This document shows, piece by piece, positions 53,687 through 62,126 of a DNA stretch of 64,000 bases. Under the pieces are notes generated by a model. The model searched no databases. It was not told the DNA's origin and saw nothing but the letters and a program-made list of their open reading frames with translations. Numbering within the stretch: position 1 is the stretch's first letter; every line of letters starts with the position of its first letter. A program made the position numbers and the translations under genes. Location: contig NZ_JAFRSC010000032.1 of the NCBI RefSeq assembly GCF_017427765.1, forward strand, positions 124,001-188,000, in the 5' to 3' direction. Source of the stretch: Methanobrevibacter sp. (GTDB lineage: Archaea; Methanobacteriota; Methanobacteria; Methanobacteriales; Methanobacteriaceae).

Positions 53687-56600
53687 TTAGTGCTGATTGC
53701 AGATTTCCTTGTATTGGCAATACTTGCAGTCATCACACTTGCAGGAGTTGAATATTCCCTCATGAATATTTCTTGCAACTGTTTCAAGTTCCTCTTTAAG
53801 CTCCTCCATATACTCCTCATCGATTTTAAAGTCAATCATTTTTTTGGATTTGATTGCATAGACTTTAAGTTCGTTTATTTCACGTCCGCAGTACTGCTGG
53901 TTCTGGTCTCTAAGGGCAAGCACGTAGAGGTGAAGCTGCTTTTTGAACTTGTTTTTGTATTTTGACTCAAGGCGAGTGTTTTTATAATCGATTATTCCGA
54001 GATTTCCGTCAGTTTCATAAACCAAATCGATTACACCTTTAAGAGCATAGTTTTTATCCTTGAGATAGAACGGATATTCGCTGTCAAGTATCTTGAGATT
54101 TTGGCCGTAGGTTTCATAGTAATGGATTACGTTTGCTGTAATTTCATTGAGGTCATGCTCGTACTGTACGGGATCTTCTTCGTGAAGCTCCTCGTTTGAC
54201 ATTTCGAAAAGCTCACTGACCGTTTTTTTAACTTCCTCATTACCTATAAACACATTGCCGTTTGCCTTTATCTTTTTGTTAATGACTTCAAGTGCCTTGT
54301 GGACAAATATACCCTCATCGATTTCGCTTTTCTCTGAAATGATGAATCCAACATCATTGGCCAGTTTGTATCTGAAAGGACAGTTGTTGTAGTTTTCAAG
54401 TGCTGTGAAACTCAAATCGATGCAGTAATCGTCATTGGCCTCTTCCGGCTTTCTTGCGAGTACATCGATTTTTATGTCTGATGTGTCAATCAGCCTGCAT
54501 GTATCAAGGTTTTCGTTGATTGCGTTGTGAATACGTTCAGGGCCTTTAGGAAGGCTTTCAAACTCTCCCCTTTCTAAAGCTATCTTTTTGGACGCTGATG
54601 AGTTTTCAACGATTGAGGAAAGTATTAAAGTGTCTTCGGCACGTGTCATTGCAACATAAAGCACCCTTTCCTCCTCCATCTTATGGGACTCCTCAGGTCC
54701 GTATGCCTCGTCGAATTTAGGATATTCAAGACACTCATAAGGTGTGAAGTAGGCAGGTTTTCCGAATATCCAGCCATGGTCAGGGTTCGGGTCGATGTAT
54801 TTCATCGGGAACTTGTCCTTTTTAAGTGAAGGAACAATAACAATTGGGAATTCAAGACCTTTTGAAGCGTGAACTGTCATTATCTGAATTCCGTCTTCAA
54901 CTTCAAGGTATCCCTCATGAGAGCCGATTACTCTGTAAATAAACCAGAACGCACCTCTGATGTCCCTTTCAAATCTCACTTCACAAAATGTTGAAAGTGA
55001 AGCGGTAATCTGTGAGAGGTTGTGAATCATCTCCTCGTTTTCAAGTATCAGATCCTCATTTAAAAATCCTGTAATGTCGGTTAAAAGTTTTAGATACACT
55101 TCAAGAACTGTAGGCCTTTCATAGAACTTGACGTCTTCTGCGTAAAGTTCGTCTTTAAACTGGTTTAGCCTTCTGAAAAATTCAAGGTCATCGGGATTTG
55201 TTATTCCGTAATCCAGAAGGTTTTCATTTGATAAAACAGGCCTTTCAACGCTTTCAAATATTCTCACTTTAAGCTCCTCGTCACGGCCAAGAACCTTTGC
55301 AAAGGTATTCATTCCGCCTTTTTTGTGGTCTTCAAGCCACAGCCTGTTTTCAGTTTCGACAACTTCAGCTTCGAATTTGTCCTGAAGTGCGTAAAGTATT
55401 TCTTTTGTTTCATCTGAAAGCTTAAATAGAATCTGGTCAGCGTAAGCTCTTAAGTTAAGCCAGCCTGCTTCCCACCTGTTAAAAAAGCTTCTGTGCGGAT
55501 CATCATCTGCAACAAGATGGAAAAAAAGTGTGAGAACAGATTTAACCTCATCCTTTTCTAGGAGATTGCTGAGACCTGAAATCTGGAAATTGATGTTGTT
55601 TTCATCAAGAAGTGTTAAAAGCGGTTCAATGCATCTTGATGAACTCGGATTGACTGAACGCATAAGTATTCCGATATCTGAAAGTTTATTTATTTTGCCG
55701 TTGTCAATAAGATAGCGGATAACCTTAAATATGCTTTGGGCCTCGATTTCAGCATCTTCACTTACAAGATAATATGTATTCGAATGTGCATTTCGCCCGC
55801 AGGTTGCCTTTCCTAAAACTGAATCGGACGGTCTTTGATGCTTGATGAAATCCTCGGATATGTCTATGATTTCCTGAGTTGAGCGGAAATTGTCAGGCAG
55901 GCTTTTAAAGGCAAATTCATTTCCGTGATTGTCTGCAAGATATGTGAAAGGATTTGTGTTTGAGCCCCGAAATCCGTAGATACTCTGGTTGATGTCACCA
56001 ACAACTGTAAATGATTCGGCGGTTTTCATAAGCTCCTCGAAAAGCGCCATCTGAATAGGGTCGGTATCCTGAAACTCGTCAATGAGAATATTTGTAAACT
56101 GTGTTGTGAAATCGTCCCTTTTTGCAATTTCTAAAGCGTCCTTTTGCATATGGGCATAGTCTATTGCCTTTTCACGTTTGAGGATATCTTCATAAATAGG
56201 ATATGATCTGGCAATCTGGAGGTATTTGGCATTGTATTTTGACTTTTTGAATTCTTTATTATCTTTAACCTCATCATAAGGATATTTACCGTCATGTTTT
56301 TCCATATAATCACGGACAAAGGCAATATATTCCTCACTTACAGGTCTTGTCTTTTCGATATAGTCAACCAACTTGTCGGTTTTAACTCCGAATGAGCAGT
56401 ATTCGTTGTATTTTGCTGAAATGTATGTGATTTCACCTGAAGACATATATGCTTCCTGGGTAAATCCGAGTTCTGCCATGTGTTTGCCTATAAATAAAAG
56501 ATTTTTTTCACCTGAATCGTCTGAAATGACATTGAGACCGACATGGCCGTTTTCTTCTAAAATCCTTCCGCAGAAGGAATGGATTGTAGAAATCTGCATT

Positions 56601-56857
56601 TTTTGAACATCACTTTTTAAAAGATTGCCGTCAGCCAGCCTTTCCTGAAGCTCTTCGGCAGCTTTAGTGGAAAATGTGATTATCAGAAGGGTTTCAGGCT
56701 TTACTCCAAGTTCATTGACCATATATTCGACCTTTTCTGTTAAAACTCGAGTCTTTCCCGCACCGGGACCAGCCTCAATTCTTAAAAACTTTTTATCTTC
56801 ATTAGTGTGGTCGTATTCAACGACCTCTCTTTGCTCTTTTGTTAGTTCAAATGCCAT
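53687..56857 (-). CDS. AddA/UvrD-type helicase-nuclease with Fe-S Cys motif
   Basis: A 1056-residue superfamily 1A helicase. Motifs: Q-motif LTKEQREVVEYD, Walker A EAGPGAGKT, DEFQD (IDEFQDTDPIQ), GDINQSIYGFRG, MTVHASKGLEFPIVIVPSL and YVAMTRAEDTLIL. The C-terminal ~190 residues form a RecB/Cas4-like nuclease (ALKGVIDLVYETDGNLGIIDYKN) with CPFRY upstream and CKCDDCKYCQYKEIC at the end, the four-Cys pattern that holds a 4Fe-4S cluster. It would process DNA ends or defend against foreign DNA. GTGAGGT precedes ATG 56857. No AddB/RexB partner is seen nearby. Confidence 0.93.
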   Translation of the reverse strand: MAFELTKEQREVVEYDHTNEDKKFLRIEAGPGAGKTRVLTEKVEYMVNELGVKPETLLIITFSTKAAEELQERLADGNLLKSDVQKMQISTIHSFCGRILEENGHVGLNVISDDSGEKNLLFIGKHMAELGFTQEAYMSSGEITYISAKYNEYCSFGVKTDKLVDYIEKTRPVSEEYIAFVRDYMEKHDGKYPYDEVKDNKEFKKSKYNAKYLQIARSYPIYEDILKREKAIDYAHMQKDALEIAKRDDFTTQFTNILIDEFQDTDPIQMALFEELMKTAESFTVVGDINQSIYGFRGSNTNPFTYLADNHGNEFAFKSLPDNFRSTQEIIDISEDFIKHQRPSDSVLGKATCGRNAHSNTYYLVSEDAEIEAQSIFKVIRYLIDNGKINKLSDIGILMRSVNPSSSRCIEPLLTLLDENNINFQISGLSNLLEKDEVKSVLTLFFHLVADDDPHRSFFNRWEAGWLNLRAYADQILFKLSDETKEILYALQDKFEAEVVETENRLWLEDHKKGGMNTFAKVLGRDEELKVRIFESVERPVLSNENLLDYGITNPDDLEFFRRLNQFKDELYAEDVKFYERPTVLEVYLKLLTDITGFLNEDLILENEEMIHNLSQITASLSTFCEVRFERDIRGAFWFIYRVIGSHEGYLEVEDGIQIMTVHASKGLEFPIVIVPSLKKDKFPMKYIDPNPDHGWIFGKPAYFTPYECLEYPKFDEAYGPEESHKMEEERVLYVAMTRAEDTLILSSIVENSSASKKIALERGEFESLPKGPERIHNAINENLDTCRLIDTSDIKIDVLARKPEEANDDYCIDLSFTALENYNNCPFRYKLANDVGFIISEKSEIDEGIFVHKALEVINKKIKANGNVFIGNEEVKKTVSELFEMSNEELHEEDPVQYEHDLNEITANVIHYYETYGQNLKILDSEYPFYLKDKNYALKGVIDLVYETDGNLGIIDYKNTRLESKYKNKFKKQLHLYVLALRDQNQQYCGREINELKVYAIKSKKMIDFKIDEEYMEELKEELETVARNIHEGIFNSCKCDDCKYCQYKEICNQH

Positions 56858-57063
56858 ATGATTTACCTCACGATAGTTAATAATAATTTATCCACAATCC
56901 AATAAATAATTTTGTCTGACGGTCCAATTGAAGTATTGTAATGGTTGAATTTTCGTTTGATTAAAAGTGTATACAATAGATTTTTTATTAAAATAATTGG
57001 TTGAATTTTTAATATGCTAAAAGATTGGTTAAAAAAATAAAAATTTGAATAGGTGAGCTATAT

Positions 57064-57084
57064 CATTCAAACAAGTTTTGAATG
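57064..57084 (-). terminator. Hairpin terminator of the small zinc-ribbon gene
   Basis: Perfect 8-bp stem CATTCAAA / TTTGAATG with a 5-nt loop, 10 bases past the stop codon; a T-rich run lies about 20 bases further on the minus strand. Confidence 0.45.
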
Positions 57085-57093
57085 TCTGAAGAC

Positions 57094-57273
57094 TTAGTCG
57101 AAATAGGACTCATCATAATAGCCAATTTCTTCAAAATCATCGTAGTTTAAATCATCATTGTCATCATCATAGTCGACACCCCAGTCAGGGCTGTCTGATA
57201 AATCAGAACCGCATTCTTCACAAGTTGCTCTTGAATGACTGTTCAAGTGTCCGCATACACTACAGGTTATCAT
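57094..57273 (-). CDS. Small zinc-ribbon acidic protein
   Basis: A 59-residue ORF, missed by length cut-offs: MITCSVCGHLNSHSRATCEE followed by CGSDL (Cys4 zinc ribbon, spacing CxxC-10-CxxC), then an Asp/Glu/Tyr-rich C-terminal tail (DYDDDNDDLNYDDFEE). The codon use and intact ribbon argue that it is real. A hairpin CATTCAAA / TTTGAATG at 57064-57084 follows the stop. Possibly a partner of a larger zinc-ribbon protein. Confidence 0.65.
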   Translation of the reverse strand: MITCSVCGHLNSHSRATCEECGSDLSDSPDWGVDYDDDNDDLNYDDFEEIGYYDESYFD

Positions 57274-57453
57274 ATTATCATTTTACTCTTTTTAAATTGT
57301 TAAAGTTAATTATAATCTATTAGAATTTAATATTCTAAATGAATATTAGCAGCTTAAAAGATTCTCTATTTTAGATTGATTATAAAAAATACAATATCTT
57401 TTTAAATTAATAATGATAAAAACAGTTTATAGACAAAATATATGGTGTTTGCA

Positions 57454-57978
57454 ATGAAAAAGCCAATGATTTTAATAACTGCCTTAATATTGTTCTTATC
57501 AATAACTACTGTTAGTGCAGGTTTATTTGGACCTCCTACTGCTGAATGCAAATTGTTTGGAATAGAAATTCCTGAAGATTATGGTACAAGTGACGGTTAT
57601 GACCCTTTTGGTGAAACTGGTTTTTATGTAGTAGACTGGAATAATCAAAATGGAACTGATAGAACATTACACATATCGGAAGTGTCCTCTTTTGATGATT
57701 GGAATCATTCAGAATCAGAACAAGTAATTGAAACTTATGATGATGGTGATGTAAAAACAGAATTATGTTATGACCCAGAAAAAACTATGTATGTCTCTGA
57801 GTATAATAGTTATAAGGGAGAAGATGTTTATGGTTATAATTATACATTCACTGAATTTACCAAAGATGGTCATAATTATGTGATTATAAATGAATTTGAG
57901 GGTGATTATCATGATATTGACCTTAAAAAAGATGCGGATATAGCAAAACAAATTAAAAAATCACTTTGGCATAAATAA
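57454..57978 (+). CDS. Secreted protein of unknown function
   Basis: A 174-residue protein with a signal peptide (KKPMILITALILFLSITTVSAG; compare SVSAG in the ABC binding protein at 28834). The mature part, with ECKLFGIEIPEDYGTSD and an acidic, Tyr-rich body, is not recognised; the PED..G opening resembles small secreted proteins of this group. ATG 57454 is chosen because GGTG precedes it; the ATG at 57442 overlaps the ribosome site. Confidence 0.7.
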   Translation: MKKPMILITALILFLSITTVSAGLFGPPTAECKLFGIEIPEDYGTSDGYDPFGETGFYVVDWNNQNGTDRTLHISEVSSFDDWNHSESEQVIETYDDGDVKTELCYDPEKTMYVSEYNSYKGEDVYGYNYTFTEFTKDGHNYVIINEFEGDYHDIDLKKDADIAKQIKKSLWHK

Positions 57979-58264
57979 ACTGTAACCTAATTATTTAATT
58001 ATTTTTTTATATTTTTTTAATTTTATCTGAGTATAGCACCAAAAATTGTAATTGAAGAGGTTTGTTTTTTTGGTTCTAATAATAATATCTCCCCAATACG
58101 CATATAACTATTTACATAACCTTTTTTAGATTAAACTAATCTTTAAAAATACATAATAACTCTGAAAAAATATTAAACAAAAATATGGAAATACAAAAAA
58201 ATATGATAATGAATCTAATCTCATTCTTTTAAAGGTTTAATTGATAATAATGTAAAAGTTATTT

Positions 58265-59212
58265 TTATAGTTGATATCCACAATTTGGGCAAAATTTACA
58301 ATCTGAATCAATTGGATTCCCACAATTACTACAAAATTTCGCTGAAGAATCATATTTTTCTACAGATATTGGAGTTCCCATTATTTCTGCTTTTTTCAAA
58401 TCAAACTCTTCTTTTGTAATTAATCCTTTTTCTAATAATTCAGCATATTTTAACAATTCATCAGCATTACTGTTATTAACATTTGTTTCGGTTGTTTCTA
58501 CAACATAATTTCTGCCAGTTAAATATTGTTCAAACTTAGAAGTAATATAGTTAATATAATTCTCAGGAACATATTTTAATTGGACATATTCAGCTGATTT
58601 TAAATTAATTATTAGACTTTCACTTAAATGTAATCTTCCTCTTGCATCATAATCAATACTAGCTATATTTTCATAATATAATTTTCTATTTCCCATTTTA
58701 CTTTTTAAAAACACTGACTCTTTGACAATTTCTAAATAAGCATCTTCAACGAAAACATATGCATTCTGAACATCACGAGTATTAGAATTTGTAAAAGTTG
58801 AATGTCGCATTTCTTCAATAGTACATTTACACCATACTCTATTTCTAAAAGGAATGCCAAATTTTTGTTCTAATTGAATTTCAGTTTGTTGAGCAAGTTC
58901 TACTCTTTGTTGTTCAAATTTTTCATTTGTTTCATCAACACTCATTGGTTCCCCATATTTTTCAGATAGGAGTTCAACAACACGGTTTTCAACATCTTCC
59001 TTTGTTAAACTGCCATTTTTAATCTCTTTTTCAATTTTATTAACTATTTTTTTAAAAAATCTTTGTTCTGATATACCCATCGTAGTTATACCATATCTTG
59101 GAATAATCCTCCTAAATCTAAGATAATTATCATATTTATAAGTTTTAATTTCAATTAATGCTTCTTTTTCAATTTGTTTTTCCTCAGAAGTTTTTTTATC
59201 AAATAATCCCAT
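58265..59212 (-). CDS. SHOCT-domain and zinc-ribbon protein
   Basis: A 315-residue protein. A helical N-terminal half (residues 1-115) and a PH-like middle (ENIASIDYDARGRLHLSESLIINLKSAEYVQLKYVPENYINYITSKFEQYL) precede a SHOCT motif (LLKYAELLEKGLITKEEFDLKKAEI, about 255-280) and a C-terminal zinc ribbon (KFCSNCGNPIDSDCKFCPNCGYQL). TTGGTG precedes the start. SHOCT domains are small protein-interaction motifs; function unknown. Confidence 0.78.
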   Translation of the reverse strand: MGLFDKKTSEEKQIEKEALIEIKTYKYDNYLRFRRIIPRYGITTMGISEQRFFKKIVNKIEKEIKNGSLTKEDVENRVVELLSEKYGEPMSVDETNEKFEQQRVELAQQTEIQLEQKFGIPFRNRVWCKCTIEEMRHSTFTNSNTRDVQNAYVFVEDAYLEIVKESVFLKSKMGNRKLYYENIASIDYDARGRLHLSESLIINLKSAEYVQLKYVPENYINYITSKFEQYLTGRNYVVETTETNVNNSNADELLKYAELLEKGLITKEEFDLKKAEIMGTPISVEKYDSSAKFCSNCGNPIDSDCKFCPNCGYQL

Positions 59213-59498
59213 TTTTTCACCAAGGTATTATCACTTAAAATTATTTATAAATTTATTAGATGAAACATATATTTATTTTGAAAATATTATTTTTATTCTA
59301 ATTATTTTGTTTTTATTTCGTTTTGCTGTTTTTATTAGAGTATATGTTGAAGCTACATTAGATTTAATGAATCAAACTTTTCAAATAACGTTACCAAATT
59401 TATAGAGAATATATCGCAATTTATTGGAATTGTCTTATTATTTATTTTTCCCCTAATAATGTGTTCATTATTCTAATAACTTTTTTGAGCTGATAACT

Positions 59499-59699
59499 AT
59501 GAAAATTAATTACTCCAAATTGAAGAGTAGTCTAGATATTTATAAACGTCAAATTCAATTGAGTATTGCACCAAAAACTAGTAGAGAAGATAAAGATTAC
59601 AAATACTGTATTAATTGTATTGTTCCTGTTGGAATAGCAGAAAATCCAATCTTACAGAAAATTTATTTTATAGAAACTGATAATATACATTTAGTGTGA
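59499..59699 (+). CDS. Hypothetical small protein
   Basis: A 66-residue soluble ORF. It ends 6 bases before the ATG of the winged-helix regulator at 59705, so the two are likely co-transcribed. A GAGCTGAT lies before the start. Two Cys (KYCINCIV) could bind metal. No family recognised. Confidence 0.5.
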   Translation: MKINYSKLKSSLDIYKRQIQLSIAPKTSREDKDYKYCINCIVPVGIAENPILQKIYFIETDNIHLV

Positions 59700-59704
59700 T
59701 TAAA

Positions 59705-59971
59705 ATGGATTTAAGCGATGAAATGTTAATGGAAATCTACTACGTTAAAACCTCAAAAATCAGAAACAAAATAATGAAAACACTGAAAAGAGAGGTTAAA
59801 ATTCCAAGTAAGATTTCTGATGATACAAAGATTGGAAGAAATCATGTTTCAAAAGCTTTAGGTGAGCTGAAAGATCATGGACTGGTTGAATGCATTAATC
59901 CCGAAATGAGAAAAGGCAAACTGTACAGATTAACTGAAAAAGGAAAGATAGTAAGCAGATATTTAAGCTAA
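59705..59971 (+). CDS. Winged-helix transcriptional regulator
   Basis: An 88-residue winged helix: RNKIMKTLKREVKIPSKISDDTKIGRNHVSKALGELKDHGLVECINPEMRKGKLYRLTEKGK. It is homologous to the regulator at 49545-49829 (same S-x-A-L-x-x-L-K pattern and K-G-x-x-Y wing). ATG 59705 is chosen over GTG 59696 because GTGATTAAA precedes it. It lies before the decayed McrC fragment and TPR genes. Confidence 0.82.
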   Translation: MDLSDEMLMEIYYVKTSKIRNKIMKTLKREVKIPSKISDDTKIGRNHVSKALGELKDHGLVECINPEMRKGKLYRLTEKGKIVSRYLS

Positions 59972-60037
59972 ATTATCCGGAACTGGTAGAGGATTAATTT
60001 ACTTGCAAACTATTTAATGCTCTATAAATTCAAACTG

Positions 60038-60170
60038 AAGATATCCATTTTCCTATTTTCCAGATAATATTGATCAACTTTTTTGCCGGAAGAATAATAA
60101 CCAGAATATTTTCAAGACCAAAACATCTAATTGTATATTATTATCTACTTCAACCACAGACCCTAGTTTT
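60038..60170 (-). pseudogene. Decayed 3' end of an McrC/LlaJI-like gene
   Basis: On the minus strand the fragment reads VVEVDNNIQLDVLV, then after a frameshift FGLENILVIILPAKKLINII, then a stop. It matches the C-terminus of the intact gene at 62127-63503 (VIENKGHVKLDILSNLGLED...VIMLP). The base-level match runs through ATCCATTTTC...GCCGGAAG. It is a relic of a second restriction gene or of a rearranged end. Confidence 0.65.
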
Positions 60171-60182
60171 ACCTCAAAAATT

Positions 60183-60602
60183 TTATTTTCCATATATCTT
60201 TTTTAATTTATTGATATATTTTTCAAGTTCTTCCAATTCATCACCTAATTTTTTAACTTCTTTTTCATTAATAAAATCCTTGAACTGTTCATGTTCCTCC
60301 ACCCAGTTAATAAATTCTACTGTTTCTTCTTCATCACTGAATCTTCTAGAATTATACATCTGTTTTACTATGATATCTCTTTTTTCTGAAGATTCAATTT
60401 GTTTACGATAACTGTAATGCAAGTTTGAACGAATTAAATTTGGTAAGTATTCATCTAACTGGAATAACTCTTCTTGATGTTTTTCAATGTTTTTAATGTT
60501 AACAACATGATATTTGCGATATATTCTTTCTTTTTGTTTAATGTAAAATTCATCTAAAGCATGCATTATAAAATCATCACATTTTCTCTTTTGTTTAATC
60601 AA
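60183..60602 (-). CDS. Hypothetical coiled-coil protein
   Basis: A 139-residue highly charged helical protein (Lys/Glu/Tyr-rich), with HNIKNIEKHQEELFQLDEYLP-like heptads replaced here by NIKNIEKHQEELFQLDEYLP. It could start at TTG 60602 or ATG 60566; the latter has TGTGAT upstream. No domain recognised. It lies between the McrC relic and the MORN/TPR gene in the restriction-island end. Confidence 0.55.
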   Translation of the reverse strand: MIKQKRKCDDFIMHALDEFYIKQKERIYRKYHVVNIKNIEKHQEELFQLDEYLPNLIRSNLHYSYRKQIESSEKRDIIVKQMYNSRRFSDEEETVEFINWVEEHEQFKDFINEKEVKKLGDELEELEKYINKLKKIYGK

Positions 60603-60666
60603 TTAATATTAACTTCACAGTATCATAATCAAATTTATTAAAGCTGAATCCAATGCAGGTATCCTT

Positions 60667-61788
60667 TTAACAATAATACTTTATTTTCGGACACTCTTTT
60701 TGTTCAAGCGGAAATCCCTTTGGATTTTGAATCATTGGCCAGCCCACACCACCTCTTTTGATTTCAAATTTTCCGGAATATATCAGCTCCCCATTTTCGC
60801 CGTAGGCATTACCATTCCATGGTGCATTTGGCCCATAACCTCTTGTTAAGGCCCATTGGCCTTCAAAACGAAGACGGCCTGAAGGATAATATTCTTTTCC
60901 CTGAACAATTCCTTTTATATCAAATATTCCCTCCCGGTATAAATTGCCATTGGCAAAATAGGCCTTACCAAACCCATATGGAGAATAATTAAGTGTATAG
61001 CCTTCATACACCAAGTTACCATCTTCATCATGCAGTTGTCTTTCTACGATCTGGTCTCTTGGATAATAATTGACCTTATCATAGAATTTGGACTCGGAAA
61101 TAATGTCACTATCCCCTACATTATCAACTGAAATGGAACAGTAGGTTTTATCAACAACGTCAATCAAAAACAATAGTCCGGAATCAGCATTGCTTTTAAA
61201 TCCGTTTTCTTTTAGAAATTCAATTAATTTTAGTTTTGCTTCATTTGAAGATATTTTAACATAATATTGGCGATATTTTACTCTTGAAGTGTATTCCTTT
61301 ACATGTTTTTTGAATCTCTCAATCATCGCTGGGCGTTGCAAATTATCTGATTCGATTTCCAACATCCGACTGTAACATTGCCATGCATCAACATATTTTT
61401 CCATTTCTATCAGTTGATCTATTCTTAAGCTAAGGCATGTACTAAATTCTCTTTTTATATAATTGAGATTATCTTCATCGGATATTCCTATTTTCAATAT
61501 TTCCTCAAAGCATTCAACGGCTTTGCCATATTCTTCTTTAAACATGAATACGTCCGCTTTTAAAGATATAAAATAATCATTGTCCGGATACAAAATTATT
61601 GCATTATTCAAAAGGGTTAACGCTTCTTTAAATTCCTCCCGGAGATATAAGCATCTTGCTTTATATCCTATTGCCCTTTGATTATTAAAATCATGTTTTA
61701 AAATTTCATCACAAATATCTATCACTTCAGAATAGTTATTTTCATAGTATGCAGATTCACATTTATCTAATAAATCCTGTATAGTCAT
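60667..61788 (-). CDS. TPR and MORN/YwqK-type repeat protein
   Basis: A 373-residue protein. Residues 1-130 are TPR-like (CDEILKHDFNNQRAIGYKARCLYLREEFKEALTLLNNAIILYPDNDYFISLKADVFM). The C-terminal ~130 residues are repeated G-x-G-x-x-Y-x-x-x-G-x-L-x-Y-x-G units (YEGYTLNYSPYGFGKAYFANGNLYREGIFD, KEYYPSGRLRFEGQW, AYGENGELIYSGKFE), resembling MORN or YwqK antitoxin-type repeats. GGTGATAAC precedes the start. Function unknown; neighbours suggest a defence or toxin-antitoxin context. Confidence 0.75.
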   Translation of the reverse strand: MTIQDLLDKCESAYYENNYSEVIDICDEILKHDFNNQRAIGYKARCLYLREEFKEALTLLNNAIILYPDNDYFISLKADVFMFKEEYGKAVECFEEILKIGISDEDNLNYIKREFSTCLSLRIDQLIEMEKYVDAWQCYSRMLEIESDNLQRPAMIERFKKHVKEYTSRVKYRQYYVKISSNEAKLKLIEFLKENGFKSNADSGLLFLIDVVDKTYCSISVDNVGDSDIISESKFYDKVNYYPRDQIVERQLHDEDGNLVYEGYTLNYSPYGFGKAYFANGNLYREGIFDIKGIVQGKEYYPSGRLRFEGQWALTRGYGPNAPWNGNAYGENGELIYSGKFEIKRGGVGWPMIQNPKGFPLEQKECPKIKYYC

Positions 61789-62126
61789 GTTATCACCGAA
61801 TTTGGATTTTTTTTCGACAATTCAACTAAACTATATACGTTTAGGTGGTGGTCTTAATTATCATAATAAAAAAAATTTATATGAATATTGTTAATATAAT
61901 GTTAATAAGTTGGGGTTTATAAATGTTTCTGTTGAAAAATTAATTTCAATAAAAGAGAACAATATTAAAATAAGAGATGATGTATAATCAAAAAAAGTTT
62001 CATAAATTCCTGAAATCCTAATTTAAAAAAGAAGACTATAATTTAAATGAACTTAAAGACTTTATCTAAAATTATCATGATAACCTATGGCTATTCATCA
62101 TAGCGAAGTGTTACATTTTTGAATTT
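61789..62126. other. Intergenic region between restriction genes and the TPR/MORN gene
   Basis: 338 AT-rich bases with no ORF of note. A small hairpin GCTAT / ATAGC (62090-62104) lies just past the McrC stop on the minus strand but has no clear T-tract. A promoter for the TPR/MORN gene is expected near 61830-61880. Confidence 0.4.

Noticed and set aside
53618..53965. Plus-strand ORF antisense to the AddA/UvrD end
   Set aside because: Shadow of the Fe-S Cys-rich nuclease end.
62090..62104. Terminator after the McrC gene
   Set aside because: A 5-bp stem with no adjacent T-tract is too weak to call.
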